NCBI RefSeq assembly: GCF_022637555.1
Contig: NZ_CP093342.1
Location: 1,488,001-1,552,000, forward strand
Origin: Microbacterium sp. H1-D42
GTDB lineage: Bacteria; Actinomycetota; Actinomycetes; Actinomycetales; Microbacteriaceae
Reading direction: 5' to 3'
DNA length: 64,000 nucleotides
Shown: positions 17,844 through 26,667 of the stretch, in pieces
How the letters are laid out: each line of letters starts with the position of its first letter
Numbering within the stretch: position 1 is the stretch's first letter
The notes under the pieces: model-generated
The model's input: only the letters and a program-made list of their open reading frames with translations
Databases searched by the model: none
What the model was told of the DNA's origin: nothing
Position numbers and translations under genes: made by a program

Positions 17844-18074
17844 TCCGATCAGCCGCCGTGTGAGCTCCTTGCCGCCGACCTTCTCGGCACCGGCGGCGAG
17901 GAGCCGCGGCACGGCGTCTGCCGGCACGTCGTAGTGGTCGAGGTCGAAGGCTCGCCTGGGGATGTCCTGTGCGGCGGCGAACGCGTGCAGCTCGTCCAGG
18001 CTCGCGTCGCTGACCAGGTGCGCCCAAAGGCGCCCGTGGGCCGGCCATAGTGGGTCATCGACGAGAATGGTCAT
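17799..18074 (-). CDS. DUF4031 protein
   Basis: A 91-residue protein beginning MTILVDDPLWPAHGRLWAHLVSD, the typical DUF4031 opening, with DLDHYDVP in the middle. The function of the family is unknown. It is cytoplasmic and has no membrane segment. TAGGCT six bases before the ATG (18086-18081) indicates a leaderless mRNA. The last 45 bases of the gene overlap the end of the convergent RNase E/G gene, so the two mRNAs share antisense 3' ends. Confidence 0.85.
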   Translation of the reverse strand: MTILVDDPLWPAHGRLWAHLVSDASLDELHAFAAAQDIPRRAFDLDHYDVPADAVPRLLAAGAEKVGGKELTRRLIGSGLRIRSRDRRGLG

Positions 18075-18080
18075 GTGGTG

Positions 18081-18086
18081 AGCCTA
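18081..18086 (-). promoter_or_regulatory. Leaderless-type -10 box of the DUF4031 gene
   Basis: TAGGCT on the minus strand, six bases before the ATG at 18074. Confidence 0.5.
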
Positions 18087-18113
18087 TGCTTCGGACACAC
18101 CTCGGCGCTGACT

Positions 18114-18142
18114 TTGCGGCATCGGCCAGCATCCGGTAAAGT
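18114..18142 (+). promoter_or_regulatory. rplU-rpmA promoter
   Basis: TTGCGG (18114-18119) and TAAAGT (18137-18142) are separated by 17 bases, a near-consensus sigma-70 pair and one of the best promoters in the window, as expected for ribosomal protein genes. The transcript would start near 18149. Confidence 0.7.
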
Positions 18143-18148
18143 TGTCCT

Positions 18149-18288
18149 TTGGTGCGAGACCCCTGTCGGCTTTTTACGGTTGCAGGATAAGTCTTGCGTC
18201 CGCACCCGTCGCCAGGGCGACGAACGCAAGCAACAGTCTTCCCGTGAGATTCCCGGAGCGATCCGCTCCCCAACGAAACAGGTATGAA
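18149..18288 (+). promoter_or_regulatory. Structured leader of rplU-rpmA
   Basis: About 140 bases precede the rplU start. CTTGCGT (18193-18199) pairs with ACGCAAG (18224-18230), enclosing CGTCGC (18207-18212) paired with GCGACG (18217-18222). A separate stem, GGAGCG (18255-18260) with CGCTCC (18264-18269), has a three-base loop 19 bases before the start codon. This could be the binding site for L21 autocontrol, by analogy with ribosomal protein leaders elsewhere; that role is inferred. Confidence 0.5.
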
Positions 18289-18597
18289 GTGGTTTACGCA
18301 GTAGTGCGCGCCGGTGGACGGCAGGAGAAGGTCGAGGTCGGCACGATCGTTCAGCTCGACCGTGTCAAGGCTGCCTCGGGCGCCAAGATCGAGCTGGCCG
18401 CTGTGCTGCTCGTCGACGGCGCTACGGTGACCACCGACGCCGACAAGCTGGCCAAGGTCAAGGTGACCGCTGAGGTCATCGGCAACCTCCGCGGCCCGAA
18501 GATCGTCATCCAGAAGTTCAAGAACAAGACCGGCTACAAGAAGCGCCAGGGCCACCGTCAGGACCTCACGCGCGTCAAGATCACCGGCATCAAGTAA
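18289..18597 (+). CDS. rplU: 50S ribosomal protein L21
   Basis: A 102-residue ribosomal protein that binds 23S rRNA in the large subunit. It begins (M)[17 protein letters not shown] and ends with [25 protein letters not shown] basic residues, full length for the family. The start is GTG 18289; an ATG four bases upstream (18285) is out of frame. It lies 20 bp before rpmA in the usual L21-L27-obgE order. Confidence 0.97.
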   Translation: MVYAVVRAGGRQEKVEVGTIVQLDRVKAASGAKIELAAVLLVDGATVTTDADKLAKVKVTAEVIGNLRGPKIVIQKFKNKTGYKKRQGHRQDLTRVKITGIK

Positions 18598-18617
18598 GCA
18601 CGGGAGAGGCTTAGGAC

Positions 18618-18872
18618 ATGGCACATAAGAAAGGCGCGAGCTCGACCCGTAACGGTCGTGACTCCAACGCACAGCGACTTGGTGTGAAGCGCTTCGGCGG
18701 TCAGACCGTCAACGCCGGCGAGATCATCGTCCGCCAGCGCGGCACCCACTTCCACCCCGGCGCGAACGTCGGCCGTGGGGGCGACGACACGCTGTTCGCT
18801 CTCGAAGCGGGCGCAGTGCAGTTCGGCACGAAGGGTGGCCGCAAGGTCGTCAACATCGTCGCTGCCGCGTAA
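18618..18872 (+). CDS. rpmA: 50S ribosomal protein L27
   Basis: An 84-residue protein starting [17 protein letters not shown], the N-terminal tail that reaches the peptidyl-transferase centre. There is no cleavable N-terminal extension of the type seen in Firmicutes. GGAGAGGCTTAGG upstream supplies a ribosome-binding site. Co-transcribed with rplU; a hairpin follows. Confidence 0.97.
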   Translation: MAHKKGASSTRNGRDSNAQRLGVKRFGGQTVNAGEIIVRQRGTHFHPGANVGRGGDDTLFALEAGAVQFGTKGGRKVVNIVAAA

Positions 18873-18893
18873 GCACAGCAGACTTCACGGACG

Positions 18894-18916
18894 GGGCGGG
18901 CTTCGGCTCGCCCTTT
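18894..18916 (+). terminator. Terminator between rpmA and obgE
   Basis: GGGCGGGC (18894-18901) pairs with GCTCGCCC (18906-18913), including one G-U pair, around a TTCG loop and is followed by TTT. It separates the abundant L21-L27 mRNA from obgE. A TATAAC box at 18922-18927 could restart transcription for obgE. Confidence 0.6.
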
Positions 18917-18958
18917 CCGCGTATAACCACGTTCGATTTCGACCGGAGGACGAGAGAC

Positions 18959-20458
18959 ATGGTCACGTTCGTAGACACCGTCACCCTGCATCTGCGGGCA
19001 GGTAAGGGCGGCAACGGCTGCGTCTCGGTCCGCCGCGAGAAGTTCAAGCCGCTCGGCGGCCCAGATGGCGGCAACGGCGGCGACGGTGGCGACATCGTCC
19101 TCGTCGGCGACCCTCAGGTCACCACGCTGCTGTCGTACCACCACTCGCCGCATCGCAACGGCGGCAACGGCGCATTCGGCGCCGGCGACCTGCGCTCCGG
19201 CGCCGCGGGCGAGACGCTCGAGCTGCCGGTGCCGCTCGGCACGGTGGTGAAGTCGGTCGAGGGCGAAGTCCTGCACGACATGGTCACGCCGGGCGAGCGC
19301 TTCGTTGTCGCTGCCGGAGGCCGTGGTGGCCTCGGCAACGCGGCACTGGCCTCTCCCAAGCGGAAGGCGCCGGGCTTCGCGCTCCTCGGAACGCCCGGTC
19401 ACGAGGGCTCCGTCATCCTCGAGCTCAAGACCGTCGCCGATGTGGCACTGGTCGGCTACCCGTCGGCAGGCAAGTCCAGCCTGATCGCCGCGATGTCGGC
19501 GGCTCGGCCGAAGATCGCCGACTACCCGTTCACCACGCTGCACCCCAACCTCGGCGTCGTTCAGGCGGGGGACAGCCGGTACACCGTCGCCGACGTGCCA
19601 GGGCTCATCGAGGGTGCCAGCGAGGGCAAGGGCCTCGGCCTCGAGTTCCTGCGGCACGTCGAGCGCTGCACGGCGCTGCTGCATGTGCTGGACTGCGCCA
19701 CGCTCGAGCCGGGACGCGACCCGCTGTCCGATCTCGATGTCATCCTCGCCGAGCTCGCGGCGTACGAGGTGCCCGAGGGACAGAAGCCCCTTCTGGAGCG
19801 CCCGCAGCTGATCGCGCTGAACAAGATCGACGTGCCAGAGGCCCGCGACCTCGCAGAGATGGTGCGCCCCGACCTCGAGGCACGCGGGTTCCGCGTCTTC
19901 GAGATCTCCACGGTTTCGCACGAAGGGCTCCGCCCGCTCAGCTTCGCGCTGGCCGAGATCGTCGACCAGCACCGTGCTGAGGCTGCCATCGAGGTTCCGG
20001 CCGAGCGCGTTGTCATCCGCCCCCGGGGATCTCGGGCCGAGTTCGAGATCAAGGTCGAGGGCGGCACGTACGGCAACCTCTACCGCGTGCTCGGCGAGAA
20101 GCCGGTGCGCTGGGTGCAGCAGACCGACTTCCAGAACGAAGAGGCCGTCGGCTACCTCGGCGACCGCCTCGAGGTACTCGGCGTCGAGCTCGCGCTGTTC
20201 AAGGCCGGTGCCACTCCCGGTTCCACCGTCGTCATCGGCACCGGTGACAACAGCGTGGTCTTCGACTGGGAGCCGTCCATCGCCTCCACCGCAGAGCTGA
20301 TGTCGGCGCCGCGAGGCACCGACCTGCGCATCGGCGGCAGTAGCCGTCGCACCACCAATGAGCGACGCGAGAAGTACCACGAGCGGATGGATGCCAAGGC
20401 GGCAGCCCGCGCAGAGCTGGAGACCCAGCGTCTGGCCTCCCGCGAGGGTGAGGAATGA
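18959..20458 (+). CDS. obgE: GTPase ObgE (CgtA)
   Basis: A 499-residue essential GTPase involved in 50S assembly and the stringent response. The glycine-rich Obg fold covers about residues 2-158 (repeated GGNGG and GGDGGD), the G domain follows with the P-loop GYPSAGKSS (about 165-173), the TLHPNLG switch and NKID, and a C-terminal OCT domain covers about 345-430 before a charged tail. GGAGGA lies nine bases before ATG 18959. The stop overlaps proB by ATGA. Confidence 0.97.
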   Translation: MVTFVDTVTLHLRAGKGGNGCVSVRREKFKPLGGPDGGNGGDGGDIVLVGDPQVTTLLSYHHSPHRNGGNGAFGAGDLRSGAAGETLELPVPLGTVVKSVEGEVLHDMVTPGERFVVAAGGRGGLGNAALASPKRKAPGFALLGTPGHEGSVILELKTVADVALVGYPSAGKSSLIAAMSAARPKIADYPFTTLHPNLGVVQAGDSRYTVADVPGLIEGASEGKGLGLEFLRHVERCTALLHVLDCATLEPGRDPLSDLDVILAELAAYEVPEGQKPLLERPQLIALNKIDVPEARDLAEMVRPDLEARGFRVFEISTVSHEGLRPLSFALAEIVDQHRAEAAIEVPAERVVIRPRGSRAEFEIKVEGGTYGNLYRVLGEKPVRWVQQTDFQNEEAVGYLGDRLEVLGVELALFKAGATPGSTVVIGTGDNSVVFDWEPSIASTAELMSAPRGTDLRIGGSSRRTTNERREKYHERMDAKAAARAELETQRLASREGEE

Positions 20459-21243
20459 CGGCGAAGACCCGTGCAGATCTCGCATCTGCCACGCGCATCG
20501 TCGTCAAGGTCGGATCCTCCTCGATCAGCGGAGAGGCCTCCTGGCGGATCCCGATGATCGTGCAGGCGCTGACCGCCGCGCACCGCCGCGGCGCCGAGGT
20601 CATCCTGGTCTCCTCCGGAGCCATCGCCACTGGCATCCCGTTCCTCGCCCTCGACGCGCGACCCACCGACCTGGCGACGCAGCAGGCGGCGGCAGCAGTG
20701 GGACAGAACGTGCTCGTCTTCCGCTACCAGGAGGCGCTGCGTCCGTTCGGCATCGTCGCAGGACAGGTGCTGCTGACCACCGGCGATCTCGAGAATCCGA
20801 CCTCGCGCAGCAACGCCAGGCGTGCCATGGACCGTCTGCTTTCTCTGCGCATCCTGCCGATCGTCAATGAGAACGACACCGTCGCGACGCAGGAGATCCG
20901 CTTCGGCGACAACGACCGCCTGGCCGCCCTTGTCGCGCAGCTCGTCAACGCCGATGCGCTCGTGCTGCTCAGTGACGTCGATTCGCTTTACACCAAGCCG
21001 CCGACCGACCCGGATGCCCGTCCGATCGACACCATCGCGGCCGACTCGGACCTCGCCGGTCTGGAATTCGGCGCCGCCGTCGTGAACAGCGTCGGCACCG
21101 GGGGAGCGGCAACCAAGGTCTCGGCCGCCCGCTTGGCCGCGGCCTCCGGGATCGGCGTGCTCGTCACGAGCGCCGACCTGGTCGGAAAGGCCCTCGAGGG
21201 CGCCCCGATCGGCACCTGGTTCGACCCGGCCATCGCCGGCTGA
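20455..21243 (+). CDS. proB: Glutamate 5-kinase without PUA domain
   Basis: A 262-residue amino-acid kinase that phosphorylates glutamate in the first step of proline synthesis. Conserved parts include [10 protein letters not shown] at the N-terminus, [24 protein letters not shown] and SDVDSLYT. The C-terminal PUA domain of the E. coli enzyme (367 residues) is absent, giving the short form. It is coupled to obgE by an ATGA overlap, while proA downstream has its own promoter. Feedback inhibition by proline is expected from the family but cannot be seen. Confidence 0.95.
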   Translation: MTAKTRADLASATRIVVKVGSSSISGEASWRIPMIVQALTAAHRRGAEVILVSSGAIATGIPFLALDARPTDLATQQAAAAVGQNVLVFRYQEALRPFGIVAGQVLLTTGDLENPTSRSNARRAMDRLLSLRILPIVNENDTVATQEIRFGDNDRLAALVAQLVNADALVLLSDVDSLYTKPPTDPDARPIDTIAADSDLAGLEFGAAVVNSVGTGGAATKVSAARLAAASGIGVLVTSADLVGKALEGAPIGTWFDPAIAG

Positions 21244-21295
21244 CCCCGCCGCAGCGGACCGCGGTCACACGGCCTCGACGCGCCCACGGCGTCGA

Positions 21296-21301
21296 TACAC
21301 T
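21296..21301 (+). promoter_or_regulatory. Leaderless-type -10 box of proA
   Basis: TACACT, six bases before the ATG at 21308, in the 64 bp gap after proB. It makes proA independent of the obgE-proB transcript. Confidence 0.55.
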
Positions 21302-21307
21302 GACCGA

Positions 21308-22594
21308 ATGAGCACTTCGACCGCCGCCGACCTCGTGGACCCCTCTGCGGATTCCGCCCAGAGCCGCCTAGCCCTGGCGAAGGACGCATCGCGATCGATC
21401 GCGCGTCTGACCAGCAGCGAGAAAGCACGGGCGCTCGAGTCGATCGCCAAGGCGATCGAGGCCGGTGCGGAGCGGATCATCGCGGCCAACGCGCTCGACA
21501 TCGACCACGGGCGTCAGAGCGGGATCGGCGATGCGCTCATCGATCGACTGCGCCTTGACGAGCAGCGGGTGGCGTGGCTGGCATCCGCCGTGCGTGACAT
21601 CGCCTCACTGCCCGACCCGATCGGGCAGGTCATCGGCGGACATCGGATGCCCAATGGCGTGGCGCTGCAGCAGGTGCGCGTGCCGTTCGGGGTGATCGGC
21701 GCCATCTACGAAGCCCGCCCGAACGTGACCGTCGACATCGCATCCCTCGCCCTACGGGCAGGTAACGCCGTCGTGCTGCGCGGGGGCAGCGCCGCTCGCG
21801 AGTCGAACACCGTGCTCGTCCAGACGATGCGCGCAGCGCTGGCGGCGGTGGGGATCGATCCAGAGGCCATCCAGACCGTCGACGACTTCGGACGTGATGG
21901 CGCGAAGGCGATGATGCACGGTCGTGGATACGTCGATGTGCTGGTGCCGCGCGGCAGCGCTGCCCTGATCGAGACGGTCGTCACCGAGTCGACTGTGCCT
22001 GTCATCGAGACCGGCGCCGGCGTCGTGCACATCGTGCTCGACGAGTCTGCGCCGATGGACTGGTCCCGCGACATCGTCGTGAACGCCAAGGTGCAGCGTC
22101 CGAGCGTGTGCAACGCCGTCGAGACGGTGCTGGTGCTTCGCCAGGCGGCTCCGCAGTTGATCCCAGTGGTCGCGAGCGCACTGCAGAGCGAGGGGGTGGC
22201 CATCCATGGCGATGACATGGTCGCCGGCCTCGTCTCCAACGTCATCCCTGCCACTGAAGAGGACTGGGCGACGGAGTATCTGGGGCTGGAAGTGGCGATC
22301 AAGGTCGTCGACACGCTGGATGACGCGCTGGCGCACATCCGCAGGTACAGCACTGGTCACACCGAATCGATCATCACCACGGATGCGCGCAACGCCGAGC
22401 GCTTCCTCGCCGAGGTGGACTCGGCAGTCGTGATGGTCAACGCCTCCACCCGCTTCACAGACGGCGCCGAGTTCGGCTTCGGCGCAGAGGTGGGCATCTC
22501 GACACAGAAGCTGCACGCCCGTGGGCCCATGGGACTCGCGGAGCTGACCAGCACGAAATGGCTGGCGCGCGGGTCGGGTCAGACGCGTGGCTGA
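21308..22594 (+). CDS. proA: Glutamate-5-semialdehyde dehydrogenase (gamma-glutamyl phosphate reductase)
   Basis: A 428-residue NADPH-dependent enzyme catalysing the second step of proline synthesis. The catalytic Cys is in QRPSVCNAVETVL (about residue 265). GVIGAIYEARPNVT and LRGGSAARESN form the nucleotide-binding part. Length is normal. The N-terminal 20 residues are an Ala/Ser/Asp-rich extension before the conserved helix. It follows proB on the same strand but with its own leaderless promoter. Confidence 0.96.
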   Translation: MSTSTAADLVDPSADSAQSRLALAKDASRSIARLTSSEKARALESIAKAIEAGAERIIAANALDIDHGRQSGIGDALIDRLRLDEQRVAWLASAVRDIASLPDPIGQVIGGHRMPNGVALQQVRVPFGVIGAIYEARPNVTVDIASLALRAGNAVVLRGGSAARESNTVLVQTMRAALAAVGIDPEAIQTVDDFGRDGAKAMMHGRGYVDVLVPRGSAALIETVVTESTVPVIETGAGVVHIVLDESAPMDWSRDIVVNAKVQRPSVCNAVETVLVLRQAAPQLIPVVASALQSEGVAIHGDDMVAGLVSNVIPATEEDWATEYLGLEVAIKVVDTLDDALAHIRRYSTGHTESIITTDARNAERFLAEVDSAVVMVNASTRFTDGAEFGFGAEVGISTQKLHARGPMGLAELTSTKWLARGSGQTRG

Positions 22595-22598
22595 GGAC

Positions 22599-22604
22599 TA
22601 GAAT
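22599..22604 (+). promoter_or_regulatory. Putative -10 box of the nadD operon
   Basis: TAGAAT lies 40 bases before the ATG at 22644 and directly after proA, so transcription would begin near 22611 and include the small membrane protein, nadD, the Ala/Pro-rich protein and rsfS. Confidence 0.5.
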
Positions 22605-22643
22605 GGACAGGCGTTTGCTTGTCAGGTCAGAAATGGAGTCAGG

Positions 22644-22856
22644 ATGAACCTCGTCGCTCAGATCGCGATGGCTGCAGCCGAGGCGGAGCATCACGGAAAC
22701 GTGCCCGCCGAAACCTTCATCTTCGGGGTGCTCGCGGCACTGGTCTTCGGAGCGATGGCTCTCGTGGCACTGTCGTACCGGCACGTGGCCAACCGCCATT
22801 CGGCCAAGGCCGAGGCGTACGCCGAAAAGCACGGCAAGGACGGCCACGGCCACTAG
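22644..22856 (+). CDS. Small single-pass membrane protein upstream of nadD
   Basis: A 70-residue protein with one clear membrane helix at about residues 25-45 ([20 protein letters not shown]) and a His/Lys-rich tail ending GKDGHGH. GGAGTCAGG precedes ATG 22644. It ends 5 bp before nadD, so it is the first gene of that operon. No function is known; the histidine-rich end could bind metal, which is only a guess. Confidence 0.75.
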   Translation: MNLVAQIAMAAAEAEHHGNVPAETFIFGVLAALVFGAMALVALSYRHVANRHSAKAEAYAEKHGKDGHGH

Positions 22857-22861
22857 GACCC

Positions 22862-23464
22862 ATGCACGACTCCACTGCTCGGGCACCGCGCATCGGCGTG
22901 ATGGGTGGCACTTTCGACCCCATCCATCACGGACACCTGGTGGCGGCGAGCGAAGTGGCGCACTCCTTCGACCTCGATGAAGTCGTGTTCGTGCCCACCG
23001 GTGAGCCTTGGCAGAAGCATGATGTGTCACCCAGCGAGCACCGCTATCTGATGACGGTGATCGCGACAGCATCCAACCCCAGCTTCACAGTGAGCCGCGT
23101 CGATGTCGATCGAAAAGGTCCCACCTACACGATCGACACGCTGCGTGATCTGAAGCGCGAACGGCCCGATGCAGAGCTGTTCTTCATCACCGGTGCAGAT
23201 GCCGTAGCGCAGATTCTCAGTTGGAGGGACCATGATGAACTGTGGGACCTCGCCCACTTCGTCGCGGTCTCCCGACCCGGACATGTGCTGAGCACTGATG
23301 GTTTGCCCACGGAAAACGTGAGTCAACTGGAGGTGCCGGCCCTGTCGATCTCGTCGACCGCGTGCCGTGAGCGAGTGGCCGACGGCCAACCCGTGTGGTA
23401 CCTGGTACCGGACGGAGTGGTCCAGTACATCGCGAAGCATCACCTGTATCGGAGTAGGACATGA
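22862..23464 (+). CDS. nadD: Nicotinate-nucleotide adenylyltransferase
   Basis: A 200-residue enzyme that joins nicotinate mononucleotide and ATP to make deamido-NAD in NAD synthesis. The nucleotidyltransferase motif [12 protein letters not shown] is at about residues 15-26, and the [10 protein letters not shown] motif (ISSTxxR) is near residue 165. ATG 22862 is five bases after the previous stop; longer readings upstream would overlap it. The stop overlaps the next gene (ATGA). Confidence 0.95.
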   Translation: MHDSTARAPRIGVMGGTFDPIHHGHLVAASEVAHSFDLDEVVFVPTGEPWQKHDVSPSEHRYLMTVIATASNPSFTVSRVDVDRKGPTYTIDTLRDLKRERPDAELFFITGADAVAQILSWRDHDELWDLAHFVAVSRPGHVLSTDGLPTENVSQLEVPALSISSTACRERVADGQPVWYLVPDGVVQYIAKHHLYRSRT

Positions 23465-24684
23465 GCACATCGGACCAGGACGGACACGCACGGCTCACGC
23501 GCAAGCAGCTGCGCGAGATCCGTCTGACCGGTTCGACGCCGGTCATCACCGACGAAGAGGCCGCCAGGGCGGCCGCGACGCCGGCGCAGCCTGCCGTCGT
23601 TCCGACGCCGCCCGCACCGGAGCCGTCTGCACCAGTGGCGTCTGCACCAGTGGCGTCTGCGCCTGAGCCGTCCGCGCCTGAGCCGGAGTCGTCCGTGCCG
23701 CTGACTCGTCGCGAGATGCGCGAACAGGAGCGCGTCCGCACCGACTCGGTGCCTGTGCAGGAAGCCCCCGCCCCGCAGCCATCCGCTCCCGCAGTGCACC
23801 AGCCGGTCGTGGAAGCGGCACCCGCGATGGTCTCGGGTGTTCCCGCATTCGCACCGGCACGACCGCCGATGCCGGCGCCGCACCTGGAGACACCCCCGGT
23901 CGCCCTGCCTGATGCGCAGCCTGCGGTCGCCCCGAGCGACGAGCGACTGTCGCTGAAGGATCTCTTCGAATCGCGCGCCGCTGGTTCTGGGCTCACGGTG
24001 TCGGCGACCCCGGCCACCGGATCCGCGCCCCAGACGCCGACGACTCCCGCCAAGCCGGTCGTCCGCGAGGCGCCCGCCACCCCCACTCTCATCCCGGTCA
24101 CGCACTCGGCCCCTGCGGCCCCCGCCGTGCCTGTGGCTCCCATCATGCCGGAACCTGCCCCTGTCGCAGCTCCCGCCGCTGACACCGACCGGCCCATGGT
24201 CGGCGCCGCCTTCGGGCTCGGAGTGAAGAGCACCGAGCACGCCAAGCGCCCTGCCGCGTTCGACGACCTCATCGATGGCGACTCGACCGGTTCGCACAGG
24301 GCGCAGAGCGCCCTGATCTTCACGCCGTCTCCCGGCGTCGGATCGCTTTCGGGTCCGATCGCCTCCACAGGCGAGATGCTGATCACCGGCACGTACACGC
24401 TGCCGGAAGGGCTCGGATCGCAGGGACACGCTCTCGGCACCACAGACGGCAAGGAAGCTGACGCCGTGCTCATCGACGGTGAGCTCGCCCCGGCATCCTC
24501 TCCCACGCCGATCGCAGCCAGTTCTGCGGTCGCGACCTCAAAGCCCGCCGGCGAGGTAATCCGCCCGCCGGCACCTGATAAGAGCAACAAGCTCATGCTC
24601 ACTCTGGCGATCGTCGCCGGCGGACTCGCGCTCGCGCTGGCCGCCGCTCTGATCATCGCCGCCACCACTGGAGTCTTCGGTTGA
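23461..24684 (+). CDS. Ala/Pro-rich protein with one C-terminal membrane anchor
   Basis: A 407-residue low-complexity protein. Two short basic motifs, [10 protein letters not shown] (about 12-21) and [10 protein letters not shown] (about 81-90), lie in a long Pro/Ala/Val-rich chain, and one membrane helix sits at about residues 378-402 ([26 protein letters not shown]) with only three residues after it. The bulk therefore faces the cytoplasm if the tail anchors it, much like a tail-anchored protein. Between residues 56 and 75 it carries four five-residue repeats (SAPVA twice, SAPEP twice). It overlaps nadD and rsfS. Function unknown; similar proteins sit here in related genera. Confidence 0.75.
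   Translation: MSTSDQDGHARLTRKQLREIRLTGSTPVITDEEAARAAATPAQPAVVPTPPAPEPSAPVASAPVASAPEPSAPEPESSVPLTRREMREQERVRTDSVPVQEAPAPQPSAPAVHQPVVEAAPAMVSGVPAFAPARPPMPAPHLETPPVALPDAQPAVAPSDERLSLKDLFESRAAGSGLTVSATPATGSAPQTPTTPAKPVVREAPATPTLIPVTHSAPAAPAVPVAPIMPEPAPVAAPAADTDRPMVGAAFGLGVKSTEHAKRPAAFDDLIDGDSTGSHRAQSALIFTPSPGVGSLSGPIASTGEMLITGTYTLPEGLGSQGHALGTTDGKEADAVLIDGELAPASSPTPIAASSAVATSKPAGEVIRPPAPDKSNKLMLTLAIVAGGLALALAAALIIAATTGVFG
23626..23685 (+). repeat. Four tandem 15-bp repeats inside the Ala/Pro-rich gene
   Basis: Two identical units TCTGCACCAGTGGCG (23626-23640, 23641-23655) are followed by TCTGCGCCTGAGCCG and TCCGCGCCTGAGCCG. They encode [20 protein letters not shown]. In-frame tandem units like these can change in number between strains. 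Confidence 0.8.
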
Positions 24685-25061
24685 TGCAAGCCCCACAATC
24701 CGCTGTCGAGATGCTACAGATCGCCGCCGACGCGGCGGTTTCCAAGGGCGGTGAGGATCTCGTCGCGCTCGATGTGTCCGGTCCGCTGCCGCTCGTCGAC
24801 ATCTTCCTGCTGGTCACCGGAAACAGCGAGCGCAACGTCGCCGCGATCGCCGATGAGATCGAGGACAAGCTCGTCGAGTCCGGCCACAAGCGCGTGCGCC
24901 GCGAAGGTCGCGCCGAGGCGCGCTGGGTGCTGCTCGACTTCGGCGACCTGATCGTGCACGTGTTCCACTCCGAGGAGCGCGTCTACTACGGTCTCGAGCG
25001 ACTCTGGAAGGACTGCCCGGCGGTCCCGATCGAGCTCGCACAGCCCGTCACGGGGGAGTAG
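24684..25061 (+). CDS. rsfS: Ribosome silencing factor RsfS
   Basis: A 125-residue protein that binds L14 on the 50S subunit and blocks subunit joining when nutrients are low. The family core is visible: DISGPLPLVDIFLLVTGNSERNV-type sequence (about residues 25-50), then RREGRAEARWVLLDFGDLIVHVFH and YYGLERLW near the end. ATG 24684 overlaps the preceding stop as TGATG. It follows nadD through one intervening gene, as in many actinobacteria, and closes the operon. Confidence 0.95.
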   Translation: MQAPQSAVEMLQIAADAAVSKGGEDLVALDVSGPLPLVDIFLLVTGNSERNVAAIADEIEDKLVESGHKRVRREGRAEARWVLLDFGDLIVHVFHSEERVYYGLERLWKDCPAVPIELAQPVTGE

Positions 25062-25068
25062 CGGGTTC

Positions 25069-25100
25069 CCGCCGCAGGCGACACTCCCGGCCTGCGGCGG
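25069..25100 (+). terminator. Hairpin terminator after rsfS
   Basis: An 11 bp perfect stem, CCGCCGCAGGC (25069-25079) with GCCTGCGGCGG (25090-25100), encloses a ten-base loop eight bases after the rsfS stop. There is no U-run, as is usual in high-GC actinobacteria. Confidence 0.6.
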
Positions 25101-25128
25101 CGATTCGCGAGCGATCCGTCGTCCGTAG

Positions 25129-25134
25129 TATGCT
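25129..25134 (+). promoter_or_regulatory. Putative tRNA-Ala -10 box
   Basis: TATGCT, 37 bases before the 5' end of the mature tRNA, so the precursor would have a leader of about 30 bases. Confidence 0.5.
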
Positions 25135-25170
25135 GATCTGGTTGCCGAGACTTCGGTCCCTGCAGCAGAT

Positions 25171-25246
25171 GGGCCTGTGGCGCAGCTGGTAGCGCACCTG
25201 CATGGCATGCAGGGGGTCAGGGGTTCGAGTCCCCTCAGGTCCACCA
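25171..25246 (+). tRNA. tRNA-Ala (anticodon GGC)
   Basis: A 76-base cloverleaf. The acceptor stem GGGCCTG pairs with CAGGTCC (one G-U), the anticodon stem CCTGC/GCAGG holds the loop ATGGCAT with anticodon GGC reading GCC, and the T arm is AGGGG-TTCGAGT-CCCCT. The CCA end is encoded (25244-25246). It is followed within ten bases by a terminator. Confidence 0.97.
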
Positions 25247-25251
25247 GATCA

Positions 25252-25283
25252 GAAATCCCGCGAGAGATCGCGGGATTTCTTCG
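25252..25283 (+). terminator. Terminator of tRNA-Ala
   Basis: GAAATCCCGCGA (25252-25263) pairs with TCGCGGGATTTC (25268-25279) around a GAGA loop and is followed by TTCG. The right arm is also the start of a direct repeat found again at 26728. Confidence 0.9.
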
Positions 25284-25317
25284 TTTCCGGTTGCGTATGG
25301 TCCCCGCGCTGGGTGCC
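25271..25317 (+). repeat. Direct repeat, copy 1, beside tRNA-Ala
   Basis: 47 bases beginning CGGGATTTCTTCG and including GCGTATGGTCCCCGCGC. They match the copy at 26728-26773 at about 42 of 47 positions with one single-base gap. The two copies bracket the padR-hydrolase pair in the same orientation. Confidence 0.8.
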
Positions 25318-25375
25318 CGCCTTCGGCTCGGTCGTGCCCCTGGGATTGGTGGGGAAGTCGGTGCATGATTCCTCG

Positions 25376-26119
25376 TCAGGGCGCCTTCGGCGGGAGCGGG
25401 AGCAGGGCGGGATGCGCGGTGCGCTCGTCGAGCCAGGTGCGGAGGATGCGGTTGAAGAGCGCTGGATCCTCTCCGTTCCACGCATGGTGCATGCCGGGAG
25501 CGAGCCCGATCGTCGCGTCCGGACGAACCGCACGGATCGCCTCGAGGCAGTCGTGGAAATACTGCATCTCCTGCTCGCCCGCGATCGCCATGAGCGGAGC
25601 GGCGATATCTTCCAACGATGTCACTCCACCGGGGTAGACCTCGCTCAACTGTTCAGCCAGCTTCGCACGGGAGATCGGCGGGCAGTTCGCCACGAACCGA
25701 TTCGCGTCCTCTCCCTCCAACCCGAACTGCTTCGCCATCCCCGCCCAGAAGAAGCGCCGGTTCCAGAGGACGAGCGGCAGCCAGTTCATCAGGCGCATCG
25801 ACTGCCGGTATGGAAGCACCGACGCTCCGGTGACGAACACACTCGCCACATGATGCGGATGGCGGGCGGCAAGGTGCAGAGCGGTGATCCCGCCGAGCGA
25901 CAGCCCGACGACGTCGACGGGCACTCCGGACTGCCCCTCGATGAAGGCCGCCAGGTGGTCGGTCACCGCATCGAAGTCGCCCCAGGGCTCGTCCCGTTGC
26001 GACAGATATCCGGGCAGGTCGGGAGCGAGGGTGAGCCGATCGTCGAATGCCGGCAACTGAGCGTCCCAGCTCCAGCCCCCGACGGTGCCGCCGTGAAGGA
26101 ACAGGACCGGGCGCGTCAC
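25376..26119 (-). CDS. Alpha/beta-fold hydrolase
   Basis: A 247-residue serine hydrolase of the alpha/beta fold. It begins (M)TRPVLFLHGGTVGGWSW, with the oxyanion-hole HGG at about residues 9-11. The nucleophile elbow GLSLGG is near residue 88, and a His in GMHHAW near residue 215 completes the likely triad. No signal peptide is visible. The start is GTG 26119, overlapping the padR stop (GTGA), so the two are coupled and the hydrolase is probably repressed by the PadR protein. Substrate unknown; an ester or lactone is usual in the family. Confidence 0.88.
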   Translation of the reverse strand: MTRPVLFLHGGTVGGWSWDAQLPAFDDRLTLAPDLPGYLSQRDEPWGDFDAVTDHLAAFIEGQSGVPVDVVGLSLGGITALHLAARHPHHVASVFVTGASVLPYRQSMRLMNWLPLVLWNRRFFWAGMAKQFGLEGEDANRFVANCPPISRAKLAEQLSEVYPGGVTSLEDIAAPLMAIAGEQEMQYFHDCLEAIRAVRPDATIGLAPGMHHAWNGEDPALFNRILRTWLDERTAHPALLPLPPKAP

Positions 26120-26661
26120 GAGCCCTTCTCCGCCCTGATGCCGGATCGGAGCGCATCGAGCCATTCGAGGTGATCGTCATGCTCGCGCAGGCCCTGGCTC
26201 AGAGTCATGGAACGCAACCACCCCGAGCGGTCGGAACCCGGGTCCGGATGCGGGGTCTCTGCACGGATGGCACTGAGCGCGGCCCGAGCGACCATGACCT
26301 CCGCCGCGCGAGAATCGATCAACGCGGACAGCTCGTCGTCATCCAGCTGTCCGGCGAAAAACAACCGGGCGATGAAGGCGTCGCGGGGTGCCTGCCGCTC
26401 CGGCGAGGCGACGAGCCACACCCGCAGCGCCTCTCGTCCCTGGTCGGTGATGTGGTGGACGATGCGGTCAGGGGCACTCGTTCCTGCCACGACCTCGATG
26501 CGGGCAAGGCCCTTCTCGACCAGTCTCGCGAGCGTCCGATAGATCTGCGCCTTGTCGGCATGCCAGAAGTATGCCGCTGACGTCCCGAAGGCGCGCATGA
26601 GGTCGTAACCGGTCATCGGCTGAACGGCGAGGAAGCCGAGGATGATGCGGGACAGTGTCAT
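26116..26661 (-). CDS. PadR family transcriptional regulator
   Basis: A 181-residue regulator with the PadR winged helix at about residues 1-85 (ILGFLAVQPMTGYDLMRAFG, then AQIYRTLARLVEKGLA) and a C-terminal helical dimer domain containing the AAEVMVARAALSAI helix. PadR proteins repress stress or detoxification genes and release on binding small aromatic ligands. The gene is leaderless, and its promoter holds palindromes between the -35 and -10 boxes, consistent with autorepression. It drives the overlapping hydrolase gene. The pair sits between direct repeats next to tRNA-Ala. Confidence 0.92.
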   Translation of the reverse strand: MTLSRIILGFLAVQPMTGYDLMRAFGTSAAYFWHADKAQIYRTLARLVEKGLARIEVVAGTSAPDRIVHHITDQGREALRVWLVASPERQAPRDAFIARLFFAGQLDDDELSALIDSRAAEVMVARAALSAIRAETPHPDPGSDRSGWLRSMTLSQGLREHDDHLEWLDALRSGIRAEKGS

Positions 26662-26667
26662 GACATC

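Noticed and set aside
18285..18320. ATG four bases before the rplU start
   Set aside because: It is out of frame with L21 and hits a stop within a few codons; GTG 18289 gives the conserved L21 N-terminus.
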